Shown one piece after another: positions 15,463 through 23,392 of a stretch of 35,920 bases of DNA; the first letter of the stretch is position 1; every line of letters begins with the position of its first letter. Under the pieces are notes generated by a model that had not been told where the DNA came from, did no database searches, and saw nothing but the letters and a program-made list of their open reading frames with translations. The stretch spans positions 1-35,920 of the forward strand of contig JAGXTA010000191.1 of assembly GCA_018333535.1 (NCBI GenBank). The letters are read 5' to 3'. The DNA is from Deltaproteobacteria bacterium. GTDB lineage: Bacteria > Desulfobacterota > BSN033 > UBA1163. A program made the translations under genes and the position numbers.

Positions 15463-15828
15463 ATGGAACACCTTTCAAAACGAATTTTAGTGGTGGACGA
15501 TGATCAGGGGATTTTGGACTCCTTCGAGGTCCTGCTGGGCGACCGCTACGATCTTGTCATGACAGATAACGGTTATGAGGCCCTAAGGATTATCGAAACT
15601 AAACCGCCTCGTCTGGTGTTTTTAGATATCAAAATGCCCGGCCTGGACGGAATGGATGTGCTGAAAAGGCTTCGGAAAGATCAGAAGAAAGTGGAGGTTG
15701 TCATTATCACAGCCACCCACCGGGAGGAGACAGAGAAGGAGGCGAAATCCCTGGGAGCCATTGATTTTCTGATGAAGCCTCTCAATATCGTTGAGGTGGA
15801 GAGGATTGCCTCACAGATCCTCTCTTAA
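15463..15828 (+). CDS. Single-domain response regulator (CheY/Spo0F-like receiver)
   Basis: The 121-aa product is a receiver domain alone: acidic pair within VVDDDQ (11-14), phosphoacceptor Asp55 in VFLDIKMPG, Thr83 region IITATH, and Lys105 in LMKP. There is no output domain. The ATG at 15463 is chosen because GAGGAGGGGG precedes it by a few bases and the receiver fold starts straight after; an upstream in-frame ATG at 15367 lies in the inserted repeat. Expression should depend on the sigma-54 promoter at 15233 and the palindrome at 15116, hence probably on the NtrC-type activator. It may relay phosphate between the two kinases of this island. Confidence 0.9.
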   Translation: MEHLSKRILVVDDDQGILDSFEVLLGDRYDLVMTDNGYEALRIIETKPPRLVFLDIKMPGLDGMDVLKRLRKDQKKVEVVIITATHREETEKEAKSLGAIDFLMKPLNIVEVERIASQILS

Positions 15829-15966
15829 CTCAGAAAATAGGAACGAATAGCACGAATGACAGCAAATGACACGAATAGGTTTTATTCGTGAAATTCGTTA
15901 TTATTTGTGTAATTCGCCAAACCTTTCTAAAAATACGTTCGCAACAATCATTTTCATTTTTCGTGG

Positions 15967-18000
15967 GTGATGCCCCATCATAAAAGATTGCTGAGGAAGG
16001 GGAAGGTTGGGATGAAGCTACAACAAGGCGCAAGAAAAAGGGATCGTTTTGCAAAGAAGAAAGAAGAAGTGGAAGAGGAGAAAGGACTTCTTCCAACTTC
16101 TGGAATCGATTACCAAACTTTGTTGGAACAGATTCCGGCAGTCACTTACATCACCGCCCTTGATGAGACGGGAGGCCGACTCTACATCAGTCCCCAGATA
16201 GAGACCATGCTGGGTTTTCCATCCTCTGAATGGTCAACCGATCCCCAACTCTGGTTCAGGCAGATCTATCCTGATGACAGAAAGCGTGTTTTAATGGAAT
16301 TTTACAAGAGCCATGCTAATGGCCAACCGTTTCAATCTGAATATCGCTTGATCGCTCGTGATGGCCATATCGTCTGGGTGCGCGATGAAGGGACAGTGGT
16401 GAGGGATGAATCCGGCCATCCCTGTTTCATCCGGGGTTTCATGTTTGATATCTCAGAACTTATACGGACCAAAGAAGCGATTCAGAAGAGCGAGGCGAAA
16501 TTTCAAACCATTTTTGAAGGGATGGCCGTCGGCATCGCCCTGGTCAATACAGATGGGCGGGTCATGGAGAGCAATCAGGCCCTTCAAAAAATGTTAGGCT
16601 ACAGGGGAGAGGAACTTTACAACAAAGTTTTGAATGAACTCGCTCACCCGGAGGATGCCACTCAGGATCTGGATCTTCATAAGAAACTGATAGCGGGCGA
16701 GAAAGATCATTATCAAATCGAGAAACGTTACATTCGAAAAGACGGAGAGGTCGTCTGGGGTCGCGTGAACGTCTCTCTCGCCCGTGGGTTGGGAGGGGGC
16801 CCTTCATACACCATCCACATGGTTGAAGATATCACCGAATGGAAGCAACTGGAAATGCAGTTTCTTCAATCCCAGAAAATGGAGACGGTGGGCCAGCTCG
16901 CAGGCGGCATCGCTCATGATTTAAATAACCTCTTCACCATCCTCAGTGGTTATAGCCAGCTCTCCTTGCTTGAAATCAATGAAGATCATCCATTGAGAGG
17001 AAATTTACAAGAGATCAAGAGAACGACGGATCGAGCCGCTCAATTAACACATCAACTTCTGGCCATTAGTCGGCGCCAGGTAATGGACATGAAAGTGCTC
17101 AACCTGAACCAGCTTCTGAAGGGTCTGGAGAGGATGTTGGACCGGATCATTGGAGAGGATATTGAACTGATCATCCGCCTGGCGGAAAATCTGGGAAGGG
17201 TGAAGACCGACCCAGGCCAGATCGAACAGGCCATCCTCAATCTGGTCGTAAATGCGAGGGATGCCATGCCCAATGGAGGAAGGCTCATCATCGAGACCGA
17301 AAATGTTGAATTGGATAAGTCTTATGCTCGATCCCATTTCAACGTGACACCGGGTCGGTATATCCTGCTCTCCGTGACCGATACGGGATGCGGGATGTCA
17401 CCGGAAGTCAAAGAGAAGATCTTTGATCCATTCTTTACGACCAAGATAAAGGGGAGGGGGACAGGATTGGGGCTTTCTATGGTTTATGGTATTGTGAAGC
17501 AGAGTGGAGGTTACATCTGGGTCTACAGTGAAATCAATCAAGGGACGACTTTCAAGATCTATTTGCCATGGGTCAATGAAGAAGCAGATGACCTCTCCCG
17601 CCAAGAGGAGACAGGCGATTTCCCGCAAGGAGACGAAATCATACTCCTGGTGGAAGATGATGAATCGTTACGGAGCCTGGCAGCCAGGGTTCTGCGTGAT
17701 CAGGGTTACACGGTATTGGAGGCGGCCAATGGAGATGAAGCAATGAGATTGGCCCGTGAGCCCGCCCATCAGAAGATACACCTCGTGCTCACCGATCTGG
17801 TGATGCCACAAATGGGAGGAAAAGAACTGGTTGAACAGTTCAAACTCCTTCATCCCGATACCAGAATCCTCTTTATCTCTGGATACACCGATGGGATCAT
17901 GATCCATCAGGCCTCCCTCAAACCCGGAACACCTTTTTTGCAGAAGCCCTTCTCACCCATGGAACTTGCGAAAAAGATCCGCGAGGTTTTGGACCAGTAA
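15967..18000 (+). CDS. Hybrid sensor histidine kinase (PAS-PAS-HisKA-HATPase-REC), cytoplasmic
   Basis: The 677-aa soluble kinase has a basic N-terminus, PAS/PAC 1 (about 48-165, ending [16 protein letters not shown]), PAS 2 (about 178-293, ending [13 protein letters not shown]), HisKA with His317 in [18 protein letters not shown], HATPase ([35 protein letters not shown]) and a C-terminal receiver with Asp610 in [12 protein letters not shown]. No membrane segment or export signal is seen, so the PAS domains should sense internal cues. The annotated start is GTG 15967, followed by ATG 15970; ATG 16012, behind GGGGAAGG, is a serious alternative. It follows the single-domain receiver by about 140 bp containing ATTCGTG-type repeats. 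Confidence 0.92.
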   Translation: MMPHHKRLLRKGKVGMKLQQGARKRDRFAKKKEEVEEEKGLLPTSGIDYQTLLEQIPAVTYITALDETGGRLYISPQIETMLGFPSSEWSTDPQLWFRQIYPDDRKRVLMEFYKSHANGQPFQSEYRLIARDGHIVWVRDEGTVVRDESGHPCFIRGFMFDISELIRTKEAIQKSEAKFQTIFEGMAVGIALVNTDGRVMESNQALQKMLGYRGEELYNKVLNELAHPEDATQDLDLHKKLIAGEKDHYQIEKRYIRKDGEVVWGRVNVSLARGLGGGPSYTIHMVEDITEWKQLEMQFLQSQKMETVGQLAGGIAHDLNNLFTILSGYSQLSLLEINEDHPLRGNLQEIKRTTDRAAQLTHQLLAISRRQVMDMKVLNLNQLLKGLERMLDRIIGEDIELIIRLAENLGRVKTDPGQIEQAILNLVVNARDAMPNGGRLIIETENVELDKSYARSHFNVTPGRYILLSVTDTGCGMSPEVKEKIFDPFFTTKIKGRGTGLGLSMVYGIVKQSGGYIWVYSEINQGTTFKIYLPWVNEEADDLSRQEETGDFPQGDEIILLVEDDESLRSLAARVLRDQGYTVLEAANGDEAMRLAREPAHQKIHLVLTDLVMPQMGGKELVEQFKLLHPDTRILFISGYTDGIMIHQASLKPGTPFLQKPFSPMELAKKIREVLDQ

Positions 18001-18056
18001 CCTGTTTCTTGGCCTATTCGAAACTCTGTCATCTCTTATCCTTACGGTTGCATAAA

Positions 18057-18224
18057 CGGCCACGGGTAAACCGCTCTTCAAGGCTTCGGACGGCGATTGA
18101 GTTGACATGTTAAGGGAATGGGTAGATTTCACCTAAAGTGACCTCCAGCAGGGGTCGGAGACGTATGTGCTGATTGACTTAAAGGTTCGCCCCGAAGCCT
18201 TTACGACCGGTTCACCCATGTCCG
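18057..18224. repeat. MITE-like element, family C
   Basis: Terminal inverted repeats of about 33 nt bound a 168-bp non-coding unit. The inner 10 bp (AAGGCTTCGG / CCGAAGCCTT) are perfect and the outer part (CGGCCACGGGTAAACCG and its partner) is imperfect. The region could fold as a long-stem RNA. No second copy is seen in this window. Confidence 0.6.
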
Positions 18225-18305
18225 TATGACTAAATTTTCTGCAATGTTAAGGTTATCTTTCCACAGACCTTGACGGGTTAGCCAAGTTTTTATATAGTGC
18301 CATCC

Positions 18306-18830
18306 ATGGGTAGAATCTTTAGCCTTCCGCTTTTTACCCTCATTGTTTTTGCATTATCCTTCTTTACAAATATCAGTATTGCCCAGCCCCTTTTCGAAGT
18401 GGAAAGGGAATCCTTTTGCAGGGAGGTTCGGGACCACGAACCCCAACATCCGTTTTCAGATATTGCAGAGGTAAGAAAAGGTGAGGGCCTCTTCCTCTGG
18501 ATGGAAATCAAAGCCGGAGAGCGGGCTCTGACCATGCTGGAGGGAAAAGGAGAGCTGCCAGTCTATCATGCCTGGGCGTCGGAGATCGGGGTGATCGATT
18601 TGATCAATATTGGCATTACGAAACAGAGGTGGCTGGAACAGGCCGATGCGATCAGAAACGAAGTGATTCGTCGGGGTTTCTTCACATGGCGGACACAGAG
18701 TTATAAGAGGAACCTGAAAGAGGGGCGCTGGTATGTGTCGGTGCTCGATGCCAATAAGAAGCCCGTTAAAAAATCGGGCTCCGGGACAGAGGTTTTCCGT
18801 CCGGAAATTGTGGTTAAATTTTTACCCTAA
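18306..18830 (+). CDS. Exported DUF2914-like protein
   Basis: The ~174-aa product starts with an export signal (MGRIFSLPLFTLIVFALSFFTNISIAQ, cleavage likely near IAQ). The mature domain has a spaced pattern resembling DUF2914: ERALTMLEGKGELPVYHAWASEIGVIDLINIGITKQRW, then GFFTWRTQSYKRNLKEGRWYVSVLDANKKP and a hydrophobic terminal strand (EIVVKFLP). Function is unknown. The frame is open from GTG 18297, but ATG 18306 is preferred; neither has a clear ribosome site. A family-C repeat lies just upstream and a family-A repeat just downstream, so no operon partner is suggested. Confidence 0.65.
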   Translation: MGRIFSLPLFTLIVFALSFFTNISIAQPLFEVERESFCREVRDHEPQHPFSDIAEVRKGEGLFLWMEIKAGERALTMLEGKGELPVYHAWASEIGVIDLINIGITKQRWLEQADAIRNEVIRRGFFTWRTQSYKRNLKEGRWYVSVLDANKKPVKKSGSGTEVFRPEIVVKFLP

Positions 18831-18860
18831 CTGCGTTATCCCCTTTCCCTTGGTAGGGAA

Positions 18861-19047
18861 GATTGTGTCGCAAGTCCGTTTATGGTTCGGCAAGGCCTGT
18901 CCTGAGCGAACCGTTCGTCCCTTCGAGAACCTCATGGCGAACGGTGAGTCGAGGGCTCACCACGAACGGACCACGGCACATCAAAAAAATTGTTTAGCCG
19001 TTCGTCCTGAGCGTATCGAAGGATGAACGGCTAATTGGGACACAATC
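18861..19047. repeat. MITE-like element, family A copy 2
   Basis: The 187-bp element has ends GATTGTGTC... and ...GACACAATC and contains the palindrome GCCGTTCGTCCT...AGGATGAACGGC. It shares the GTTCGTCCTGAGCG/TCGAAGG core and the CACCACGAACGGAC segment with copy 1 at 2124-2255 but is about 55 bp longer. Confidence 0.7.
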
Positions 19048-19119
19048 TCGCGGCCAGGGGTGAGAGTGAATGAATATATGTAGCGCCCCCATTGATTAGG
19101 GGCGGAAAGGATGAGACAG

Positions 19120-19428
19120 ATGGCCAACAATGTAAAAGAAACCCTTCAGAACCTCATTCAGCAGGTAACAAACGATAATTCCTTATCTTCGGATCAGAAA
19201 GTGAAGCTCCTTGAAAGCCTTCAAACGTTATCCACACCCCTTCAATCCGATCGCTGGATCTTCCGGCTGGTGGTGGCTTTCCTCGGCCTGACGGTTCTTC
19301 TAACAGTCCTCGGAGGGTTCTATTTGAGCATCAAAACCGCAGCAACAATTCCCGAAGGGCTGATTGCACTGGGCTCAGCCGCTGTCGGCGCCCTGGCAGG
19401 CCTGTTAGCCCCATCTCCGATGAAATAG
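19120..19428 (+). CDS. Small membrane protein of unknown function
   Basis: The ~102-aa protein has a soluble N-terminal helix-rich part (MANNVKETLQNLIQQVTND) followed by two hydrophobic segments, WIFRLVVAFLGLTVLLTVLGG and a second near IALGSAAVGALAGLLAP. The second is Gly/Ala-rich. The ATG at 19120 is chosen because GGAAAGGA is correctly spaced for it but abuts the ATG at 19111. I do not recognise the family. A GGGGCG hairpin lies immediately before the ribosome site. Confidence 0.6.
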   Translation: MANNVKETLQNLIQQVTNDNSLSSDQKVKLLESLQTLSTPLQSDRWIFRLVVAFLGLTVLLTVLGGFYLSIKTAATIPEGLIALGSAAVGALAGLLAPSPMK

Positions 19429-19443
19429 AAGAAAGGATTTGAG

Positions 19444-19515
19444 ATGAATCGACGTGAATTTCTTCTTTATGGAAACCGGTTCTCCGAAGTTGTATCGGTT
19501 AGTGATAGATGGTAA
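19444..19515 (+). CDS. Possible 23-aa ORF starting with a Tat-like motif
   Basis: This short frame, behind AAGGA with good spacing, encodes MNRREFLLYGNRFSEVVSVS then DRW and stop. NRREFL resembles the start of a twin-arginine signal, but no hydrophobic stretch follows. It may be a remnant or leader, or chance. It lies between the membrane-protein and thioesterase genes. Confidence 0.2.
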   Translation: MNRREFLLYGNRFSEVVSVSDRW

Positions 19516-19548
19516 GGTAACTCCCAGAAAATAATGGAAAGGGGCCTT

Positions 19549-20004
19549 ATGGAAAAGGAGTTGGGCATAAAAAGGATTCAGTATTTAAAGAAGGATTATT
19601 CGAGGGGGTTCATTGAAGATGTGGGATATAGGGCGGTCAATTATGAGAGAGGCTATCTGGAGTCGCGGTTAAAGATATTAAATCGTCATCGTCAGCAGGA
19701 TAATTACATTCATGCCGGAGTCATCGCCACAATGGCCGACCATACCGCAGGGTATGCTGCCTTCAGCCTCGTCCCGGAAGACCATCGCATCCTGACGATC
19801 GAATTTAAAATCAACTTCCTCCAGCCCGCTTATGGTAAGACCCTCATCTGTAAATCCCGGATTCTCCGGGAGGGAGGACAGATTTTAGTGGGAGAGAGCG
19901 AGGTGTTTGATCAGAGGACCGATGGATCAGAGTTGGTTGCCAAGGCCATGGTGACTTTAAGATCGATTCACCAAAGCAAAATCAAATCCGTGAGGACCTC
20001 CTAA
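19549..20004 (+). CDS. PaaI-family hot-dog thioesterase
   Basis: The ~151-aa single hot-dog domain protein carries HAGVIATMADHTAGYAAFSL, the PaaI/YdiI-type active-site helix with its Asp, followed by ILTIEFKINFLQPAYGKTLICKSRILREGGQILVGESEVFDQ, the central strands. Members hydrolyse acyl-CoA thioesters; the substrate cannot be predicted. ATG 19549 with AAGGGG 5 nt upstream is preferred over ATG 19534. A strong terminator follows at 20056-20086, and the next gene is convergent. Confidence 0.85.
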   Translation: MEKELGIKRIQYLKKDYSRGFIEDVGYRAVNYERGYLESRLKILNRHRQQDNYIHAGVIATMADHTAGYAAFSLVPEDHRILTIEFKINFLQPAYGKTLICKSRILREGGQILVGESEVFDQRTDGSELVAKAMVTLRSIHQSKIKSVRTS

Positions 20005-20055
20005 ACTTCTTATCTTCAGGCGATGGAAATTCCTGACCTTTTTCAGAACTCTCAA

Positions 20056-20086
20056 AAAAGGGCAGAACAAATTGTTCCGCCCTTTT
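20056..20086. terminator. Bidirectional rho-independent terminator
   Basis: The stem AAAAGGGCAGAACA / TGTTCCGCCCTTTT (14 bp with one G-U type pair, 3-nt loop) lies between the convergent thioesterase and nfnB genes and has A/T runs on both sides. Confidence 0.85.
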
Positions 20087-20134
20087 CTTCTGTTAGTCAC
20101 AGCATGCGTCCTCTAGCAGGCAGGAATGGAGACG

Positions 20135-21550
20135 CTACTTACTCATCAAATAGTCGTGAATGGAGTTGGTGGCCTTTCTTCCGGCGCCCATGGCGAGGAT
20201 GACGGTTGCCGACCCGGTGACGATATCTCCTCCTGCCCAGACTCCAGGCTTGGAGGTTTTTCCGGTCTCGAGGTCACCCACAATGTATCCTCTCTTATTC
20301 AGTTCAAGCCCCGGGGTGGTCGTGGGAAGAAGCGGATTCGGGCCTGCGCCAATGGCAACAACCGCCAGATCGCACTCTAATTGAAATTCCGAACCTTTAA
20401 TCGGAACCGGCCTTCGCCTTCCTGATTCATCCGGCTCTCCTAACTCCATCCGCAGACATTCGACGCCTGTGACCCACCCGTTATCGTCTCCCAAAAATTT
20501 GATTGGAGCCGTGAGAAGGTAGAACTGGACACCCTCTTCCTCTGCATGGTGAATCTCCTCAATACGGGCGGGCATCTCATCCCTGGATCTCCGGTAGATG
20601 ATCCGGACCGTATCGGCCCCCAGGCGGAGGGCGGTTCGCGCTGAATCCATGGCCACATTCCCCGCTCCAAAAACAGCCACATTCTTTCCACGAGCAATGG
20701 GTGTGTCATATTGCGGGAAGAGGTAGGCTTTCATCAGGTTGGATCGCGTCAGATATTCATTGGCTGAATAGATCCCGCACAAGTTCTCACCAGGGACATT
20801 TAAGAACTGCGGAAGGCCTGCGCCCAACCCCAGAAAGATGGCGTCATATTCCTTGAGAAGTTCATCCACGGTCTCGATTCTTCCGATGACGCAATTACAT
20901 TCCACTTTTACACCCAACTGTTCCAGATAGTTGACTTCGGCCTGAACGATATCCTTGGGAAGCCGAAATTCCGGAATCCCATAGATCAGGACGCCCCCGG
21001 TTTTATGGAGGGCCTCAAAGAGGGTCACCTCATGCCCTTTAAGGATTAAATCCCCGGCCACCGTTAATCCCGCGGGTCCGGAACCCACTACCGCCACCTT
21101 TTTACCTGTGGCAGGCGCCTTTTCGGGGATAAAGACCTCTCCCTTCTCTCTTTCCCAATCCGCAGCAAATCTTTCCAAACGGCCAACGGCAACAGGTTCT
21201 TCCTTCTTTCCGACAATACAGACCTTCTCGCACTGGTCTTCCTGCGGGCAGACACGACCGCAGATGGCAGGAAGACTGTTTCGTTCCTTCAACTTCCGGG
21301 CCGACCCGATAAAATCTCCTTCAAGAATGAGTTTAATAAAGGCAGGGATATCGATCTCCACCGGACACCCCTCAATGCATTTCGGTTTCTTACACTGAAT
21401 ACAACGGCTCGCCTCTAACTGGGCCAATTCAGGCGTATATCCAAAGGGGACCTCATTAAAATTCTTCGCCCTCGCTTTGGGTTCCTGCTCAGGCATCTTC
21501 TGCCTTGGAATTTTCGGTTTCTCTTTTTTCTCTTTCTCTGCCATCTTCAT
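20135..21550 (-). CDS. nfnB: NfnB: large subunit of NADH-dependent ferredoxin:NADP+ oxidoreductase
   Basis: This 471-aa GltD-like flavoprotein catalyses, with NfnA, electron-bifurcating transhydrogenation between NADPH, NAD+ and ferredoxin in the cytoplasm. N-terminal cluster ligands lie in CIQCKKPKCIEGCPVEIDIPAF and CGRVCPQEDQCEKVC. FAD binds at VVGSGPAGLTVAGDL. The NADP site is FGAGNVAMDSARTALRLGAD with YRRSRDEMPAR. The C-terminal motif is GVWAGGDIVTGSATVILAMGAGR. It follows nfnA by 5 bp in the same operon. A lysine/proline-rich N-terminal extension of about 30 residues precedes the family core. Alternative annotations are glutamate synthase small chain or SudA; the adjacent NfnA gene argues for Nfn. 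Confidence 0.9.
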   Translation of the reverse strand: MKMAEKEKKEKPKIPRQKMPEQEPKARAKNFNEVPFGYTPELAQLEASRCIQCKKPKCIEGCPVEIDIPAFIKLILEGDFIGSARKLKERNSLPAICGRVCPQEDQCEKVCIVGKKEEPVAVGRLERFAADWEREKGEVFIPEKAPATGKKVAVVGSGPAGLTVAGDLILKGHEVTLFEALHKTGGVLIYGIPEFRLPKDIVQAEVNYLEQLGVKVECNCVIGRIETVDELLKEYDAIFLGLGAGLPQFLNVPGENLCGIYSANEYLTRSNLMKAYLFPQYDTPIARGKNVAVFGAGNVAMDSARTALRLGADTVRIIYRRSRDEMPARIEEIHHAEEEGVQFYLLTAPIKFLGDDNGWVTGVECLRMELGEPDESGRRRPVPIKGSEFQLECDLAVVAIGAGPNPLLPTTTPGLELNKRGYIVGDLETGKTSKPGVWAGGDIVTGSATVILAMGAGRKATNSIHDYLMSK

Positions 21551-21555
21551 CCCCC

Positions 21556-22389
21556 TTATCTTCCTATCTCTTTAAATCGATCCATGGACGCCTTCTCCTC
21601 AGTGAGATAGGCCCTCTGCCGCTTGACCAGCTCATCATAGTCCACTTCATGGCCGTCAAATTCAGGGCCATCCACACAGCAGAACATGGTCTTGCCTCCC
21701 ACGGTCACCCGGCAGGCTCCGCACATTCCTGTGGCATCGACCATAATGGGATTCAGGCTGACCATCGTCTTCACCCCATATCCCTTTGTCAACTTGCACA
21801 GGAACTTCATCATGGGCACTGGTCCGATTCCCACCACCAGTTTTACTTCTTTTGGTTCATCGAGGATTTTTTTGAGCACATCGGTCACGAAACCATGATG
21901 ACCGTAACTTCCATCATCGGTTGTCACCCTCAAGTCATGACTGGCCGCCTTCATCTCGTCTTCGAGAATGAGAAGGTCTTTGGTTCGGGCCCCGATGATG
22001 GCAATCACATGGTTCCCAGCCTCTTTGTAGGCTTTGGTGATCGGATACATCACGGCCACGCCTGTTCCGCCTCCCACGCAGACTATGGTTCCAAGGTCTT
22101 CGACGTGGGTCGGCTTTCCAAGGGGTCCGATAATATCCTGAATCGCATCTCCCACATTGAGGGTTCTCAGAAGAGCAGTGCTCTTTCCTACGACCTGAAA
22201 GATCAGATCGATGGTTCCATTCGACGGGTCTGTTCCCCCCATGGTCAGAGGAATCCTTTCCCCTGTCTCATTGGCCTTCAAGACAACGAATTGGCCTGGC
22301 TTGGCTTTCCTGGCAATACGGGGCGCATCCACCTTGAAGTGGCAGACCGTATTCTCAGCCATCTCTCTCTTATATGTGATCTTGTACAA
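21556..22389 (-). CDS. nfnA: NfnA: FAD/NAD-binding, [2Fe-2S] subunit of NfnAB
   Basis: The 277-aa protein of the ferredoxin-NADP reductase/dihydroorotate dehydrogenase electron-transfer type carries FAD and one [2Fe-2S] cluster. Visible: PGQFVVLKANETGERIPLTM (FAD site), VCVGGGTGVAVMYPITKAYKEAG (NAD site), and GMCGACRVTVGGKTMFCCVDGPEFDGHEVD, with the cluster cysteines spaced as in NfnA/SudB. The start appears to be TTG 22389: AGGAGG is correctly spaced and the resulting MYKITYKREMAEN matches the family N-terminus, whereas the ATG at codon 10 would remove it. With nfnB it balances the NADH, NADPH and ferredoxin pools. Confidence 0.9.
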   Translation of the reverse strand: MYKITYKREMAENTVCHFKVDAPRIARKAKPGQFVVLKANETGERIPLTMGGTDPSNGTIDLIFQVVGKSTALLRTLNVGDAIQDIIGPLGKPTHVEDLGTIVCVGGGTGVAVMYPITKAYKEAGNHVIAIIGARTKDLLILEDEMKAASHDLRVTTDDGSYGHHGFVTDVLKKILDEPKEVKLVVGIGPVPMMKFLCKLTKGYGVKTMVSLNPIMVDATGMCGACRVTVGGKTMFCCVDGPEFDGHEVDYDELVKRQRAYLTEEKASMDRFKEIGR

Positions 22390-22432
22390 AATCCCCCCTC
22401 CTTTCTGATAAATATTTCACAAAGTCTGCTAT

Positions 22433-22461
22433 TATATAAATCACCTCAAAAACAATGTCAA
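22433..22461 (-). promoter_or_regulatory. Promoter of the nfnAB operon
   Basis: On the minus strand TTGACA (22461-22456) is followed by 17 bp and TATATA (22438-22433), with TATAAT two bases further on. The leader to the TTG start is about 40 nt and contains AAAGGAGGGG. Confidence 0.6.
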
Positions 22462-22537
22462 TTCTTTTAATCATCTTTTTTGGTAACCCCAGTTATGAGG
22501 GGTCACAAAGTCCCTGATAAAAATTTAGTTACCCCCA

Positions 22538-22606
22538 GATAGGCGGGACATTCCTGCCCTGCCTATGTTGGAAGCGGGGTTAGACCTGCAGTAGGCCCCG
22601 CCTATC
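22538..22606. repeat. Intergenic inverted repeat GATAGGCGGG/CCCGCCTATC
   Basis: Perfect 10-bp arms (22538-22547 and 22597-22606) enclose about 50 bp that contain further GCCTAT/AGGC words. It lies between the divergent nfnA and RNA-binding-protein promoters. Nothing coding is seen. Confidence 0.4.
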
Positions 22607-22673
22607 GACTCCGACTATCAATGAAATGAAATCCCCCCCCAACGGAAGAATTACCTTTTTTGTGGAATTTAAC

Positions 22674-22702
22674 TTGACAGACGATTAAGTTTCGATTATA
22701 AA
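22674..22702 (+). promoter_or_regulatory. Strong sigma-70 promoter of the RRM protein gene
   Basis: TTGACA (22674-22679), exactly 17 bp, then TATAAA (22697-22702). Transcription would start near 22709, leaving a leader of about 108 nt that contains a terminator-like hairpin. Confidence 0.7.
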
Positions 22703-22760
22703 AGATAGAATTCTGGCACCCTTGAGACTAATTGCCTGAACTTAATAAAAAGTTTTTGGG

Positions 22761-22797
22761 AACCCCCAGAGGCTCTTTAGAAAGTCTTGGGGGTTTT
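22761..22797 (+). terminator. Terminator-like hairpin in the leader of the RRM gene (possible attenuator)
   Basis: AACCCCCA-GA pairs with TCTTGGGGGTT (one-base bulge, 14-nt loop) and is followed by TTTT. It lies after the promoter and about 10 bp before the ribosome site. It could therefore attenuate the downstream gene or respond to temperature or protein binding. Confidence 0.5.
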
Positions 22798-22816
22798 AAA
22801 TTGAAGAAGGAGGAAA

Positions 22817-23116
22817 ATGATGAGCCAAAAACTTTATGTAGGGAATCTTCCTTTTGGGGCATCGGAGGAGACATTGAAAAACCTCTTCGCAGAAGCAGGA
22901 ACAGTCGAATCGGTTAAAATCATTACCGACACCTATTCAGGACGGTCGAGGGGGTTTGGCTTTGTGGAGATGGCCTCAAAAGAAGAGGGCGAAAAAGCGA
23001 TTTCCCTGCTCAACGGCAAGACCTTCATGGAACGGGCCCTGGTTGTGAATGAGGCAAAGCCTCAGAAGAAAAAGGGCGGGGAGTTCAGGGGCGGCAGAAG
23101 AGATAGAGACAGATAG
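22817..23116 (+). CDS. RRM-type RNA-binding protein, glycine-rich tail
   Basis: The 99-aa protein carries one RNA recognition motif: RNP2 LYVGNL (residues 6-11) and RNP1 RGFGFVEM (about 45-52). It ends in a basic Gly/Arg tail (KKKGGEFRGGRRDRDR). Such proteins are abundant single-RRM RNA-binding proteins, often cold- or stress-linked and possibly RNA chaperones. AGGAGG is ideally placed; the start is ATG 22817 or the adjacent ATG 22820. The leader contains a terminator-like hairpin. rpsU follows 29 bp downstream and may be co-transcribed. Confidence 0.93.
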   Translation: MMSQKLYVGNLPFGASEETLKNLFAEAGTVESVKIITDTYSGRSRGFGFVEMASKEEGEKAISLLNGKTFMERALVVNEAKPQKKKGGEFRGGRRDRDR

Positions 23117-23145
23117 TCGGTCAACGGAGGCTAAAGGTAAAGGCT

Positions 23146-23337
23146 TTGGAAGTTAAAGTTCAAAACAATCAGATCGAAAATGCCATCAAGGCTTTGAAAC
23201 GCCAGCTCGCCAGGGATGGCATTCTCAAAGAATTGAAAAAGAGAAGGGCTTACGAGAAGCCTTCTGTTAAGAAGAAGAGGAAGCAGCAAGAGGCGAGGAG
23301 GAGAAGGCAGAAGGCGGCAAGAAGATTTTCAAGATAA
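23146..23337 (+). CDS. rpsU: 30S ribosomal protein bS21
   Basis: The 63-aa basic protein matches bS21 throughout: EVKVQNNQIENAIKALKRQL, then a central YEKPSVKKKRKQQEARRR and an Arg/Lys-rich tail. bS21 sits on the 30S platform near the anti-Shine-Dalgarno helix and aids initiation. The start is an apparent TTG at 23146; no ATG or GTG would give the conserved MEVKV start. GGAGG lies about 15 nt upstream and AAAGG close by, so initiation may be weak or regulated. It is downstream of the RRM gene in the same orientation. Confidence 0.92.
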   Translation: MEVKVQNNQIENAIKALKRQLARDGILKELKKRRAYEKPSVKKKRKQQEARRRRQKAARRFSR

Positions 23338-23392
23338 AGAGAACTTTTTCATCCCCTCCCCAATTCTCCCATCCATTATTCAGCCACAAGGG

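Noticed and set aside
21505-22470. 321-aa plus-strand frame opposite nfnA
   Set aside because: It is antisense to a well-supported NfnA gene; the translation is His/Ser-rich without domains.
22674-22740. Possible sigma-54 promoter at TGGCACCC...TTGCC (about 22714)
   Set aside because: The GG and GC are 17 bp apart instead of 10; the overlapping TTGACA-N17-TATAAA is the credible promoter.
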